Below, piece by piece: positions 42,848-53,743 of a stretch of 64,000 bases of DNA (the stretch's first letter is position 1; every line of letters starts with the position of its first letter). The notes beneath the pieces were generated by a model that was given only the letters and a program-made list of their open reading frames with translations, did not search any database and was not told the origin of the DNA. The translations under genes and the position numbers were made by a program. Origin of the DNA: Jeotgalibacillus malaysiensis (GTDB lineage Bacteria; Bacillota; Bacilli; Bacillales; Jeotgalibacillaceae); contig CP009417.1 in the NCBI GenBank assembly GCA_000818095.1, forward strand, positions 248,001 to 312,000, given 5' to 3'.

Positions 42848-45800
42848 TCAGTCTTTTTTATCTCCTTTGTCTCCTATCTTTATATTGACAGTTATCTTTT
42901 TCCCGTCCTGATTATTACCGTCTATCTCTACCACCGGACGAACACGGTCAAAATTAATAACGGTGATAGACTTGCTGTCAAGAATCCCTCCGTCATTCAC
43001 TTCAAACGTATACACGCCATTCGATTGAATAACTTGATTGAATTCATCGGTTGAGACCCAGACACTATTCGTACCGAACGTTCTTACCAGAACTTCCTCT
43101 CCGTATTTTGGGTTTCCTGTTGCAAGCAAAGGATATCCTTGTCGGTTTGTCCATTGATTTATTTCTTGATGAAGGCTAACGTCAGGATTTTCGATTTTAG
43201 TTGAAAAACTTGATTTGTTCCCAGCTTTATCTATTACAGATACCGAATATGAACCTGATTGTGTTGTCACGAAGTCAGCTGTTGTACCACTTACAACTAG
43301 ATGATTTGGAAGAACAATCGAGTGAACTTCTCCTAATTCGTCATATCCTGTAAAACGCATCGTCAGTCCATTTACACCAGGAATTAACTGTGCTATCAAT
43401 TTTGGCATGACTCGGTCGATATTCTGGACATTAACAGCTATCTCCTTTGAATTTCCAGCTTTATCATAAATGGTAAACCGATACACGCCATTTTCTGATA
43501 CAGGATAATGAACCGTGTTACTTTGACTCTTCGTTCCATCCGGTAATTTAATCTGTGAGATACCTGCTCCACCGGTATCGGTCACATTGCTTAGTGTGAT
43601 AACAACTGACTCATTCGTCCAGACTGTTGCCACGGGTGATTGTGACGTCATACCATTTGGCTTCTCCACGTCTATATTCGTGATTTTAACTATTCTTACA
43701 GTTTGGTTTCCAACCATATCTTCTGTGACAAAACGATAGTCACCGTTTTGGGATACCGTATAGTTCGCACTTGCACCCATTGTAATGGTTCCGTTTGGAA
43801 GTTCGATAGATTTAACCCCTGATTGGGCATCGGTTGCCATAAGAGTAATGGTGACTGGTTGATTCGTCCATGTTGTTTTAGATAGTGTCTCTTGTGTGAC
43901 AGGGGCAGTAGAGTCCACATTCGTGATAGTAATCTTTTGTGACGTTGTGTTTCCCGCATAATCTTCTACGAGAAAAGTGTAGTCTCCATTCTCAATAATA
44001 TTGTAATCAACAATAAGAGACTGTCCTTCTTGTTCAGCTGTCCGATATTCGCCATTGGGAAGACGAATCCGTTTGACCCCACTCGTTCCGTCACGTCCTT
44101 CAATTCGTAACATTTGGTTTTTGACAATTTGTGATTGAACGCCCGTAATCGATACGGTCGGTTTGACAACATCTACCGCAACCTGAATCGTTTTCGATGT
44201 TACTTTCCCCCGGCTATCCTTCGCTGAGAAGGTGTAAGAACCATTTTCTGTAATGACATAAGAGGCGGTATCCGAATTGATTTTGCTTCCATCTGGGAAA
44301 GTAATCTCTTCAATTTTCAAATCATCTTTGTCCAGAATTTCATAGGTGAAGTCTGAAATCCAGTAATTATAAGGCGATTTCATATACGCCGTATTACTGT
44401 CCATCATACTAACGTTTGAGTAATATCCTTGATAGATATCGCTTGGCATGATAACGACCTCATCTACTTCGATTTCCTTCTTTTCATAGAGTTCTTTAAG
44501 AGAGAACTCTTTCAGGACAGGATACGTCATTCCTCGTTGTGAGCTCGTATATCGGGTGTAATTTCCACGAATCCGTACCTTTGCATTGGGGTCTACTTGT
44601 GAAAACTCCGCTTCTGAAAGAGCATTCCGAACGGTTCCTTTAATGTGCAGTCTCTTTCCACCTAATGGCATCCACGCTGGGAAGGTTCCAGTAGAAGCAG
44701 AAGAATAGCCCATTTCACGGTTTCCTCTCAACAGCAAATTGTATACCCCGTTATTAGAGGCTGAAATATTAACCGTGACAGGCTTATTCGTCCATTTTGA
44801 ACTTTCGTCCTTATTGGTAGTGATGTTGACAACTGCCGGTGTGTTAATCGCTTTTGTAATGAAGTGCTTGACGCTCAAAACACCCTGACCATTTTCAACG
44901 AAAATATCATATTCCCCATTATTGCTGAATGTCCAACTTGCTTCTCCCCCTGCGACCACATTTCCATCCGGTAAAATCATTTTTCGAATCCCATACTTGG
45001 AATCCGTCGCCTTGATTTGTAAGGTAATCGATGTGTCATTGGTAGGCGTTGTCAACACACTCTCATTCAAGAATGAAATGGTAGTCGTTGAATCTATCGC
45101 CTGTTGGGTTTCTCTCGACTTCGCCTGTCCGTTACCTGCGTAAATATCCACATCATAGGAAGGATAATTGATATAACTAGATGTTGACGGGTTAATATCT
45201 CCATCCTTGTCATACTCTTTCGTCGTCAAAATCTTGGTTGACCAAAGAAGTGGATATCCGGCATCTGATTTGTTAATCACTTCCCATTCAATCGGCTCTC
45301 CGTTATATGTTCCAAAAGTCACAACCTCTCCTACAAGCAACGCATTTGCTTTCTTCCCATTTGAAAACGTGTAGCTAGGCTTTAAAGAAAGTGCTGGGAC
45401 AATATCCTGCTTGTCACGGGCATTGACCTGCCTCAAAGCACTTGTATATTGAACCGATACGTTCGCATAACCTGAGTTGTAATAGCCACTGTTTACGAGA
45501 TAATCATATTTATCACGCTTGTTCGTCTGTGATTGCATATACGTTGAATAGTTTTTCTTGTATCTATCCATGAGTAAGTTATTTTTTTCGATATAGTTAA
45601 CCAAATCCGTATAGTGCAAGATAAAGACTTTGTCATTTGATACATAATCATTGTGAGCAAGACTTCTCTGTGAATAATAGAGCGTATCATTTGTATTCCC
45701 GCCAAGAGAATACTGCCATCCATGTCCGTGCCGAGTAACAGCGATTCCCTCTCTTTCATTATTAGAAAAGTTCTGTGAAGATAAAAATCCTGGTTCATCT

Positions 45801-46024
45801 TTATAGGATGGAGGCAGTGCCGTATAATCAACACTCACACTCTCACTATTCAGCCATTCTCTTAGGCTTGTAGACTGCCAATCTCTTGATGTAGCTCCAA
45901 GCATCCTGTTTTTATCCACGGTGCTCATTTCAGCATTTACCCGTTCATATGGTGTGACGAACGGAACCGTTAAAATTCCTATAAGTCCTGTTAAAATCAT
46001 TTTTCTCTTCCATATCTTTTTCAT
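42848..46024 (-). CDS. giant surface protein: DUF6273-like domain plus Ig-like repeats (1058 aa)
   Basis: Signal peptide about 1-31. Residues 35-300 resemble DUF6273: SLREWLN and VFILHYTDLVNYI first, and GEVVTFGTYNGEPIEWEV later. In the usual order the 'VTFG..NG.PIEW.V' part comes first, so this copy looks circularly permuted. Ig-like repeats of about 83 residues follow, some with irregular insertions. The C-terminus is half a repeat (VNIKIGDKGDKKD) with no anchor. Terminator AGAGGT/ACCTCT at 42826-42848. Confidence 0.75.
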   Translation of the reverse strand: MKKIWKRKMILTGLIGILTVPFVTPYERVNAEMSTVDKNRMLGATSRDWQSTSLREWLNSESVSVDYTALPPSYKDEPGFLSSQNFSNNEREGIAVTRHGHGWQYSLGGNTNDTLYYSQRSLAHNDYVSNDKVFILHYTDLVNYIEKNNLLMDRYKKNYSTYMQSQTNKRDKYDYLVNSGYYNSGYANVSVQYTSALRQVNARDKQDIVPALSLKPSYTFSNGKKANALLVGEVVTFGTYNGEPIEWEVINKSDAGYPLLWSTKILTTKEYDKDGDINPSTSSYINYPSYDVDIYAGNGQAKSRETQQAIDSTTTISFLNESVLTTPTNDTSITLQIKATDSKYGIRKMILPDGNVVAGGEASWTFSNNGEYDIFVENGQGVLSVKHFITKAINTPAVVNITTNKDESSKWTNKPVTVNISASNNGVYNLLLRGNREMGYSSASTGTFPAWMPLGGKRLHIKGTVRNALSEAEFSQVDPNAKVRIRGNYTRYTSSQRGMTYPVLKEFSLKELYEKKEIEVDEVVIMPSDIYQGYYSNVSMMDSNTAYMKSPYNYWISDFTYEILDKDDLKIEEITFPDGSKINSDTASYVITENGSYTFSAKDSRGKVTSKTIQVAVDVVKPTVSITGVQSQIVKNQMLRIEGRDGTSGVKRIRLPNGEYRTAEQEGQSLIVDYNIIENGDYTFLVEDYAGNTTSQKITITNVDSTAPVTQETLSKTTWTNQPVTITLMATDAQSGVKSIELPNGTITMGASANYTVSQNGDYRFVTEDMVGNQTVRIVKITNIDVEKPNGMTSQSPVATVWTNESVVITLSNVTDTGGAGISQIKLPDGTKSQSNTVHYPVSENGVYRFTIYDKAGNSKEIAVNVQNIDRVMPKLIAQLIPGVNGLTMRFTGYDELGEVHSIVLPNHLVVSGTTADFVTTQSGSYSVSVIDKAGNKSSFSTKIENPDVSLHQEINQWTNRQGYPLLATGNPKYGEEVLVRTFGTNSVWVSTDEFNQVIQSNGVYTFEVNDGGILDSKSITVINFDRVRPVVEIDGNNQDGKKITVNIKIGDKGDKKD

Positions 46025-46099
46025 TCCTAACCACCTGCCTCAACTCTTTTTTCTTACCTTATACAAAAATAGCCAAAAAAATAAGAGGGCATCGCCCTC

Positions 46100-49000
46100 C
46101 TATTTTGTATCTCCGATATCTTCCACTTTGATGTTTACGTCTACCGATGTCTCTGTTCTTGATTTCTCTTGAATATTGACTATTGGAAGAGCACGGTCAA
46201 AGTTATCGATAACAATGGTTGCTGTTCCTGGAATTCCACCGTCATTCACATTGAACGTATACGTGCCATTCTTCGTGATTCGTGCAGAAAGAGTATTTTG
46301 ACTCATCCAGGCTCCACCCGTAAATGGGCTTTGAAGTTTCAAACTTGACCCGTATCGTGGCGAGCCACTTGCGGTCAGATTGTAACCGGATACGTTTGTC
46401 CATCCATTCTTTTCACGAGCAATCGTGATGGAAGGAGATTCAATACGAATGCTTACATCCTTTCTGTTTCCTGCTCTATCTACAATGGTTGCCATATATA
46501 GACCAGGAGCCGTTACGGAATAATCACCTGTTAAAGCCGACACCTGGACTCCATTTGGAAGAATAATGAAGTCTACCCCACTACTATCGTCCGCTCCAAC
46601 AAAACGAAGCGTCAATTGTGTTGTGCCAGCAATCGTAGAAACACTTCCTGACGGATTGACTTTATCAATGTTCGTCACATTCAATGTCTTCTGTGTGACG
46701 TTTCCAGCGATATCCTCAATTTCAAACGAATAAGAGCCGTTCGATGTCACAACAAACGATTTGTTGCCAATCGTCGTTTCCACTTTTCCATTTGGAAGTT
46801 TGATAGACTTCAATCCGCTTCCTCCTGTATCTGCCACATTGGAAAGGTTCAACGTCACATTGCCATTTGTCCAAGTGGTTGGCGTCTGTGAAAGTGTAGC
46901 TGTCGGTAAAGCCTTGTCAATATTATTTACCGAGATTGACTTCACCGTCTCGTTGCCAGCAGTATCAAGAATTTTAAACACATACGTTCCATTCGCTGAA
47001 ACATTTTGCGTTGCACTGCTTCCGGTCACGATGCTTCCGTTTGGAAGGATAATGTGTTTAAGACCCGAACCACCTGTATCTGCGGCTCCTGTCAGAGACA
47101 AGATGACGTCTCCGTTCGTCCAAGATGTTGGCGTTGCCACAATCGCATTGGCTGTTGGAGCGGTTTTGTCAATATTTGTGACCGAAATGGTTTTCACTGT
47201 TTCGTTCCCTGCGTTATCTTCCACTTTGAACGAATAGGTTCCGTTTGATGCTACCACATAGCTCTTATTCGTGAATGTTGTTTCCACTGTTCCATCCGGA
47301 TACGTCACCGATTTAAGAGCAGAGCCTCCGGTATCGCCAATAGAAGAGAGCGTCAGTGTGACACTTCCATTTGTCCAGGTCGTTGGAGCCTGTGTCAATG
47401 TGGCTGTTGGTGCCACTTTCTCAATATTCGACACCGTAATCGAGCGAGAGGTCGTGTTCCCTGCATAATCTAGAATCTCAAATGTGTACGTACCGTTAGC
47501 TGTCACAATATGTGAAGCAGATGTTCCGGTTACGATGGCACCATCTGGTTTTTTGATATGCTTGAGTCCCGAACCGCCTGAATCAGAAACACCTGTTAGA
47601 TTGATGGTCACTGTTTGATTTGTCCACGTCAAAGGTGTTTGAGAAATGGTTCCAGTCGGAGCCGATTTATCAATGTTCGTCACATTAATGGTTTTCAACG
47701 TGATATTTCCTGCGTGGTCATGGATTTCAAAGACATAACTTCCGTTTGTGGTCACCACTTGAGAAGTCGTTGTATTCGAAACCATTACACCATCCGGTCG
47801 CTTGATGTGTTTGAACCCTGAGCCACCACCATCTGTATCCGCCACGATTGTTAAGGTGACGTTTCCATTCGTTGGAGTACTTGGGTTTTGACTAAGTGTT
47901 CCTGTTGGAGAAGTTTTGTCAATATTGGCTACCGTAATAGAACGAGTCGTAACATTCCCTGCATTGTCCTGGATTTCAAACGTATATGTCCCGTTTGCTG
48001 TGACGACATGCGATGCAGTTGGTGTGGTAACGATATTGCCATTCGGCAGTTCAAGCTGTTTTACGCCGCTACCCCCAGTGTCTGATACTCCTGTCAAATT
48101 CAAGGTGACATTTCCATTTGTCCACGTTGTCGGAGTTTGTGCCACGGTTCCTGTTGGAGCGGATTTGTCAATATTTGAGACCGTAATAGAACGAGTCGTA
48201 ACATTCCCTGCATTGTCCTGGATTTCAAACGTATATGTCCCGTTTGCTGTGACGACATGCGATGCAGTTGGTGTGGTAACGGTATTGCCGTTCGGTAATT
48301 CGATGTGTTTTACGCCACTACCACCTGTGTCCGACACGCCTGTTAGGTTTAAGGTAACGTTTCCGTTTGTCCAGGTCGTTGGTGTTTGAGACAGAATTGC
48401 TGTAGGATTCGATTTATCAATATTCGTCACAACAATTGACTTACTCGTCTCGTTCCCCGCATTATCTTCTATTCTAAACACGTATGTGCCGTTAGCAGAA
48501 ACTGCCTGAGAAGCGGATGTCCCGGTCACTACCGTACCATTTGGAAGAGTAATCTGTTTAAGACCCGAACCACCTGTATCTGCCACACCGGTCAAATTCA
48601 AGGTGACATTTCCGTTCGTCCATGCCGTCGTATTTTGATTTAGCGTTCCAGTAGGGGCAACTTTATCAATATTCGATACGGTAATGGAGCGAGTTGATTC
48701 GTTTCCGGCATGGTCTTCAATCACGAAGGAATACGTGCCGTTTGTCGAAACCACAACTGATTTATTCGAGAAAGTCGTTTCAGTCGTTCCATTTGGAAGC
48801 GTCACTGATTTCAGTCCAGAGCCACCTGTATCTGCAATGGCGGATAACGTCAAGGTAACGTTTCCGTTGGTTGGAGTAGTTGGACTTTGCGTAAGTGTCG
48901 CTGTTGGAGCTACTTTTTCAATATTTGATACGGTAATACTCCGTGTACCGATGTTTCCTGCATGGTCATGCATCTCGAAAGTGTATGTTCCGTTGGATGT

Positions 49001-52000
49001 GACAGCTTGGGAAGCAGATGTGCCGGTTACAATTGTACCGTTTGGCAACTTGATAGATTTAAGACCACTTCCGCCCGTGTCGGCAACTCCGGTCAGATTC
49101 AACGTGACATTTCCATTCGTCCATGCCGTTGGTGTCTGAGTCAGTGTTCCCGTAGGAGCAATCTTCTCGATATTTGTCACCGTAATATTCTCCAGCGTGA
49201 CATTCCCTACATTATCTTCAATCGTGAACGTGTACGTTCCATTAGCTGTTACACCGTAAGATGCTGACGAAGTAGAACTCGCCACCACTCCATTCGGCAA
49301 AAGGATACGTTTTACGCCTGTTCCGTTGTGCCAAATATTATTGAGATTTAGCGTCACGGTACCGTTCGTCCATGATGTCGGAGTTTGAACAATGTCTCCA
49401 CTTGGCTTCGCCTTGTAGATATTTGTAACAACAATGGTCTTGGTCGAAATATTCCCGGCATTATCATGAATTTCAAACGTATAGGAACCGTTATCTGTTA
49501 CGATTTGAGAAGCAGAGGTTGTCGTGACGACTGTTCCGTTTGGCAATTCAATATGCTTGAACCCTGAACCACCTGTATCCGTCGCTCCACTTAAAGAAAT
49601 GGTGACATTCCCGTTTGTTGGAGCCGTTGGCGTTTGTGTTGGGTTATTTGATGTTGGAACAATCTTATCAATGTTTCCGACCGTAATCGATTTTGATGTT
49701 TCATTGCCTGCATTATCGACTGCTTTGAACGTATAGGTACCGTTCGCCGTTACGACTTGCGATGCGGATGTTGCAGTCGTGATTGTCCCATTTGGTAAGA
49801 CAATATGCTTAAATCCTGAACCACCTGTATCGGTTGCACCCGACACATTGACTGTAACGCTATTATTCGTCCATGTCGTTGGTGTTTGGGTTGGATTGTT
49901 TAAGGACGGAGCTGTTTTATCGATATTCGAAACCGTAATCGAGCGGGTTGTGGTATTCCCTGCATTATCCACAATATCAAACTCATACGTACCATTTGTG
50001 GATACGACTTGACTCGCACTAGAATTTGTTGAGACCGTGCCGTTTGGCAGTACGACATGCTTGAATCCTGAACCACCCGTATCCGACACTCCAGAGAGGT
50101 TCAGTGTCACATTCCCATTTGTCCAAGAAGTCGGTGTTTGGCTAAGCGTTCCAGAAGGAGCCGCTTTGTCAATATTGGAAACTGTAATGGAGCGGGTTGT
50201 CATGTTTCCGGCATCATCTTCAAGTCCGAAGCTGTACGTGCCATTTGCTGTAACCGGATAGGTATAGCTTGTTCCAGGATTCACGGTGTTTCCATTTGGC
50301 AAACGTAACGATTGAATACCTGAACCACCTGTATCTGAAATCGAAGTTACATTAAGCGTAACTGTACCATTCGTCCACGACGTCGGGTTTTGAGAAAGCG
50401 AGAAGCTTGGAGCTGTTTTATCAATATTGGTCACGGTGATAGACTTTGTTGTCTTATTCCCAGCATTATCCGAAATCACAAAAGAATAGGAGCCGTTTGA
50501 TGTGACAACATATGCTTTATTCTCAAAGCTCGTCTGTACCGTTCCGTTTGGAAGTCTTACGCTTGCAAGTCCCGAACCGCCTGTGTCGGAAATTGAGGTC
50601 AAGTTAAGCGTAACATTTCCGTTTGTCCAGCTCGTCGGTGTCTGGCTCAGACTTGCGGTTGGGGCAATCCCATCAATCGATGTAACCGTGATGGAACGAT
50701 TTGTTGTATTTCCGGCATTATCCTCAATGGTAAAGGTGTACGTTCCGTTTGATGTCACGGAATACGTTTTGTTGGATGTACCGGATTGAATCGTACCATT
50801 CGGAAGTTCAACAGAACGAACGCCACTTCCAACATCTGTAATAGAGGAAAGCGTTAATAATACACTGCTTCCAGAAGGAGATTGTGTAAGTGTTCCCGTT
50901 GGGGCTACCTTATCGATATTTGATACTGTAATCGAAAGGCTCTTGTCGTTCCCGGCATTATCATAAAGGGTAAACGTGTACGTCCCATTCGTTGACACAC
51001 TCTGAGAGACGTTTGATGTCGAGGAATGAATGGTACCATTCGGAAGTCTCACATAATCAAATCCAGAGCCACCCGAATCTGAAATCGAGGTTAAATTCAG
51101 TGTTACGTTTCCGTTTGTCCAGCTGGTCGGCGTTTGACTCAAGTTTGCTGTCGGGTCAGTTTTATCAATGTTTGCCGTTACAGTTTTGGTTGTGGTATTT
51201 CCTGCATTATCATAGGCTGTAAAGGAGTAGGTTCCTGAGCTTGTAGCCGTATAGCTCCCTGAACTCGAAGTCGTCGTCGTTCCATTTGGAAGACGAATAT
51301 AATCAAATCCACTTCCCCCAGTATCGCTCGCACTGTAGGAAATGCTGACATTTCCATTTGTCCAGCCAGACGGTGATGCAGTCGCACTCAAGGTTGGGTC
51401 AATTTTATCGATATTGATTTCCCAATCTGCTGTCGTTGTATTCCCGACATTATCCGTCATAATTGCCCGGTATGTTTGACTGCTCGTTGCCGTCTGGCTG
51501 TTTAGCGTATAAGCTGTATCCCGGGATGATGGTGACACTTCTTGAATTAAGGTCGAACCACGATAGTATTTAATATTCTTAATACCCGAGCCTGGGTCTT
51601 GGACAACGGCAGAGAACGTTCCATCTGTGTTTCTCCAGGTAGCAGGCAATCGTCCTCCAATTGTTGGAGCTGTTCCATCAGGGTAGAGCGTATATAAATG
51701 ACGATAATCCGCCACGTCTCCTCCCTCGTAAACATTGACTTCGTTTCGAGCTTCTGATTGAACGTACCATGTCCCCCCTTCTCTATCGAATTCGAAAACG
51801 TAGTTTGCAGAACTTGTGGTGTCTGCATTCGGTCTTCTTTTACCAGAACTGTCGCCACCATGCCAAGTAACATTTCCACTTGTGTTCAGCGAGAAGGTTC
51901 CGCTTCCATGATTCCATGTCGCAATGAAATCATCAACGGCATTCGCTGAGCCTTGCAAATCTCCAACTAATAATGGCTGAGTGACAAGGTCAACGTTGTT

Positions 52001-52807
52001 TCCTCGATATTGCGTATTGATTTTCACTTTTTTATTGAGGTTCACATAGTAAGTAGAACCACTTGAATTGTAACCGCCTCCATTTGGAAACGAAATACCT
52101 TTGTTGACATAGTCAACGGTTGGCAATTCTGATTTTGAAACCGTAAATCGAATGTCATAGTTCCAATCTAAAATATTGATATCGATATCATGATGGCTTC
52201 CCCATGAATCGTTTTTAGATAGATGGTTCTGAGCATTGTAATCCCGGAACATTTGCTGGGTGTCTGCTTTTGTATATTTAGGACCGAAGATACGACGGTT
52301 GCCATCAGCCTTGTCCAAATAAATCTCCGAAATGCCATCGAATTCGAATTGAACATCATAGTCCCCCGAAGCCAATCGACTGGCAACAGTAGCGTTTTTC
52401 GCCCGGGCGTTTGCAACAAGCTGGTCAAAATCAAACACATATACAACGTACTCATATCCAGAATACTGAGCTTCAATAGTACGGAACCCATTTGTTCTCA
52501 CATTGAAAGGAGCGGTACTGTATCCACCTGAATAATCTACAGATGTACTTGCACCTCCGACCGTCATCGTGACTCGATATCCCATGACACGGGTCATAAC
52601 CTGATATTCACCGGTCGTATATCTCTCCGCATACCGTATTGTTCCATCAGAGAAATATTTGATTTGCTCTCCATACGTATTGTAGTGTGTGCGTGCATTC
52701 GTAATCGGAGACGGTGCCGCTTCACTTTTTGTTGGTAGTCCCGTTAAAACTCCTAAAACGAGCAACATCCCTAACATAATTAAACTGATTTTTTTATAAA
52801 TTTTCAT
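46100..52807 (-). CDS. giant surface protein with about 20 Ig-like repeats (2235 aa)
   Basis: Signal peptide about 1-31 (SEA-AP). An N-terminal domain of about 350 residues of unknown fold (YGEQIKYFSDGTIRYAERYTT at its start), a region with an Asn- and Gly-rich linker, then about 20 consecutive Ig-like repeats of about 83 residues and a C-terminal region like that of the 42848-46024 product, ending in a half repeat (VDVNIKVEDIGDTK). No LPxTG, no membrane helix. If each repeat spans about 4 nm, the rod would be roughly 70-80 nm, a general estimate. Neighbouring repeats differ little, which points to expansion by unequal recombination. Confidence 0.85.
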   Translation of the reverse strand: MKIYKKISLIMLGMLLVLGVLTGLPTKSEAAPSPITNARTHYNTYGEQIKYFSDGTIRYAERYTTGEYQVMTRVMGYRVTMTVGGASTSVDYSGGYSTAPFNVRTNGFRTIEAQYSGYEYVVYVFDFDQLVANARAKNATVASRLASGDYDVQFEFDGISEIYLDKADGNRRIFGPKYTKADTQQMFRDYNAQNHLSKNDSWGSHHDIDINILDWNYDIRFTVSKSELPTVDYVNKGISFPNGGGYNSSGSTYYVNLNKKVKINTQYRGNNVDLVTQPLLVGDLQGSANAVDDFIATWNHGSGTFSLNTSGNVTWHGGDSSGKRRPNADTTSSANYVFEFDREGGTWYVQSEARNEVNVYEGGDVADYRHLYTLYPDGTAPTIGGRLPATWRNTDGTFSAVVQDPGSGIKNIKYYRGSTLIQEVSPSSRDTAYTLNSQTATSSQTYRAIMTDNVGNTTTADWEINIDKIDPTLSATASPSGWTNGNVSISYSASDTGGSGFDYIRLPNGTTTTSSSGSYTATSSGTYSFTAYDNAGNTTTKTVTANIDKTDPTANLSQTPTSWTNGNVTLNLTSISDSGGSGFDYVRLPNGTIHSSTSNVSQSVSTNGTYTFTLYDNAGNDKSLSITVSNIDKVAPTGTLTQSPSGSSVLLTLSSITDVGSGVRSVELPNGTIQSGTSNKTYSVTSNGTYTFTIEDNAGNTTNRSITVTSIDGIAPTASLSQTPTSWTNGNVTLNLTSISDTGGSGLASVRLPNGTVQTSFENKAYVVTSNGSYSFVISDNAGNKTTKSITVTNIDKTAPSFSLSQNPTSWTNGTVTLNVTSISDTGGSGIQSLRLPNGNTVNPGTSYTYPVTANGTYSFGLEDDAGNMTTRSITVSNIDKAAPSGTLSQTPTSWTNGNVTLNLSGVSDTGGSGFKHVVLPNGTVSTNSSASQVVSTNGTYEFDIVDNAGNTTTRSITVSNIDKTAPSLNNPTQTPTTWTNNSVTVNVSGATDTGGSGFKHIVLPNGTITTATSASQVVTANGTYTFKAVDNAGNETSKSITVGNIDKIVPTSNNPTQTPTAPTNGNVTISLSGATDTGGSGFKHIELPNGTVVTTTSASQIVTDNGSYTFEIHDNAGNISTKTIVVTNIYKAKPSGDIVQTPTSWTNGTVTLNLNNIWHNGTGVKRILLPNGVVASSTSSASYGVTANGTYTFTIEDNVGNVTLENITVTNIEKIAPTGTLTQTPTAWTNGNVTLNLTGVADTGGSGLKSIKLPNGTIVTGTSASQAVTSNGTYTFEMHDHAGNIGTRSITVSNIEKVAPTATLTQSPTTPTNGNVTLTLSAIADTGGSGLKSVTLPNGTTETTFSNKSVVVSTNGTYSFVIEDHAGNESTRSITVSNIDKVAPTGTLNQNTTAWTNGNVTLNLTGVADTGGSGLKQITLPNGTVVTGTSASQAVSANGTYVFRIEDNAGNETSKSIVVTNIDKSNPTAILSQTPTTWTNGNVTLNLTGVSDTGGSGVKHIELPNGNTVTTPTASHVVTANGTYTFEIQDNAGNVTTRSITVSNIDKSAPTGTVAQTPTTWTNGNVTLNLTGVSDTGGSGVKQLELPNGNIVTTPTASHVVTANGTYTFEIQDNAGNVTTRSITVANIDKTSPTGTLSQNPSTPTNGNVTLTIVADTDGGGSGFKHIKRPDGVMVSNTTTSQVVTTNGSYVFEIHDHAGNITLKTINVTNIDKSAPTGTISQTPLTWTNQTVTINLTGVSDSGGSGLKHIKKPDGAIVTGTSASHIVTANGTYTFEILDYAGNTTSRSITVSNIEKVAPTATLTQAPTTWTNGSVTLTLSSIGDTGGSALKSVTYPDGTVETTFTNKSYVVASNGTYSFKVEDNAGNETVKTISVTNIDKTAPTANAIVATPTSWTNGDVILSLTGAADTGGSGLKHIILPNGSIVTGSSATQNVSANGTYVFKILDTAGNETVKSISVNNIDKALPTATLSQTPTTWTNGNVTLNLSNVADTGGSGLKSIKLPNGKVETTIGNKSFVVTSNGSYSFEIEDIAGNVTQKTLNVTNIDKVNPSGSVSTIAGTTQLTLRFVGADDSSGVDFIILPNGVQVSALTGDYSVTAPGLYMATIVDRAGNRKDVSIRIESPSITIAREKNGWTNVSGYNLTASGSPRYGSSLKLQSPFTGGAWMSQNTLSARITKNGTYTFNVNDGGIPGTATIVIDNFDRALPIVNIQEKSRTETSVDVNIKVEDIGDTK
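46440..51412 (-). repeat. tandem array of about 20 Ig-like coding repeats, unit about 249 bp
   Basis: Each unit encodes the pattern 'PTW TNGNVTLNLTGVSDTGGSG', then LPNGT, then 'NGTYTFEI DNAGN' and NIDK. Copy number counted by the NIDK or NIEK junctions is about 20. The segment 47931-48032 is repeated without change at 48180-48281, offset exactly 249 bp. Confidence 0.85.
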
Positions 52808-53147
52808 CTCCTTCCACCTCTTCTCACATTGTCCTTATTCCGCACTTATTAACATTAGCGTGGAATAAATTATCCATATTTTTCATCTTTTTTACCATTT
52901 GAACTGCGACAATCCTTGCTTGATTCATTACATTTTCATCTGTTTTATTATTTTTCTTAGTCTCTTAAACACGTCGATTTGAAGCAAATTGCTTCGTTCA
53001 TTTTGATTCTCCACCGTATTCAATGAGAGACATTTGCACCTTCTTTCTTCTAGAAAATATCGTTTTTATCTTATATCTGATTTTTCAGACACTTACAACT
53101 ACTCGCTATATGAATATAAAAAAAGAACCCAATTTGGGTTCTTTTCA
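52808..53147. other. intergenic region before the 2235-aa gene
   Basis: 340 bp, AT-rich, no credible protein frame, no palindromic operator and no clear -35/-10 pair for the minus-strand gene. A GAAGCAAATTGCTTC inverted repeat is near 52980. At 53118-53145 a stem AAGAACCC/GGGTTCTT with flanking T-run ends the neighbouring 155-residue gene on the minus strand. Confidence 0.5.
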
Positions 53148-53615
53148 TTAACGAGGTTCACTAATCCAGCTAATCCAAAAATTGGAAGTTGAACTTGCGA
53201 TTTTTGCATAATCGGTTTTATCGTTTAAGTTGAGCTGACGACCATTCTGATAGAAGAACACAATGGTAGTAACTCCCCCACCGGAGATACCTGTTGTGAT
53301 GTTTCGAGCAGAAAGACTCTCATCTGGGTCTGCTGATACAGAAACAATCGCATCCATCGTGTCACGTGTTACTCGGATACCACCTGTACGTGAATCAATG
53401 CTGACTGCTTTAATCCCACGAGAATGATGTGTGTCATTTGTGTGCAAATAGACACCTTTTGATGGGTCGATTCGAATGACGCCACCAGAGAACGTTGTCC
53501 CATCTGCAAGTTTGATAGAAGGTTTCTCATATGTTGAAAATGCATATCCAACACCTGCTCCACCTGAAATCAAAACCAAACCAACCAATACCGCTGTAAA
53601 CCATTTTTTCATCAT
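53148..53615 (-). CDS. secreted 155-aa protein, copy 1
   Basis: A 155-residue protein with a signal peptide or anchor helix (about 1-25) and a mature part that opens KPSIKLADGTTFSGGVIRID. It is closely similar along its whole length to the gene at 53744-54211; the central segment with GVYLHTNDTHHSRGIK is identical. Predicted beta-rich, with a Gly-Gly-Gly loop near 110. No family recognised. AGGAGG precedes the ATG. Confidence 0.7.
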   Translation of the reverse strand: MMKKWFTAVLVGLVLISGGAGVGYAFSTYEKPSIKLADGTTFSGGVIRIDPSKGVYLHTNDTHHSRGIKAVSIDSRTGGIRVTRDTMDAIVSVSADPDESLSARNITTGISGGGVTTIVFFYQNGRQLNLNDKTDYAKIASSTSNFWISWISEPR

Positions 53616-53743
53616 GTTAAATTCCTCCTGTTAAATAAATTGTCGTTTTACGACTCCTATTTTTAAATACTTTTCATTCTATTTATGGTCTCAACATTAT
53701 ATTCCAAAAGATAAACCCTTCAAGACGAAGGGTTTAAAAGCGA

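Noticed and set aside
46440-51412. LPNGT strings inside Ig repeats as sortase signals
   Set aside because: They occur mid-protein in every repeat, with no following hydrophobic helix or basic tail; the real signal is LPQTG at the C-terminus of the 54363-57890 product.
46440-51412. The regular 249-bp repeats as a CRISPR array
   Set aside because: Unit length, continuous coding frame and lack of unique spacers exclude it.
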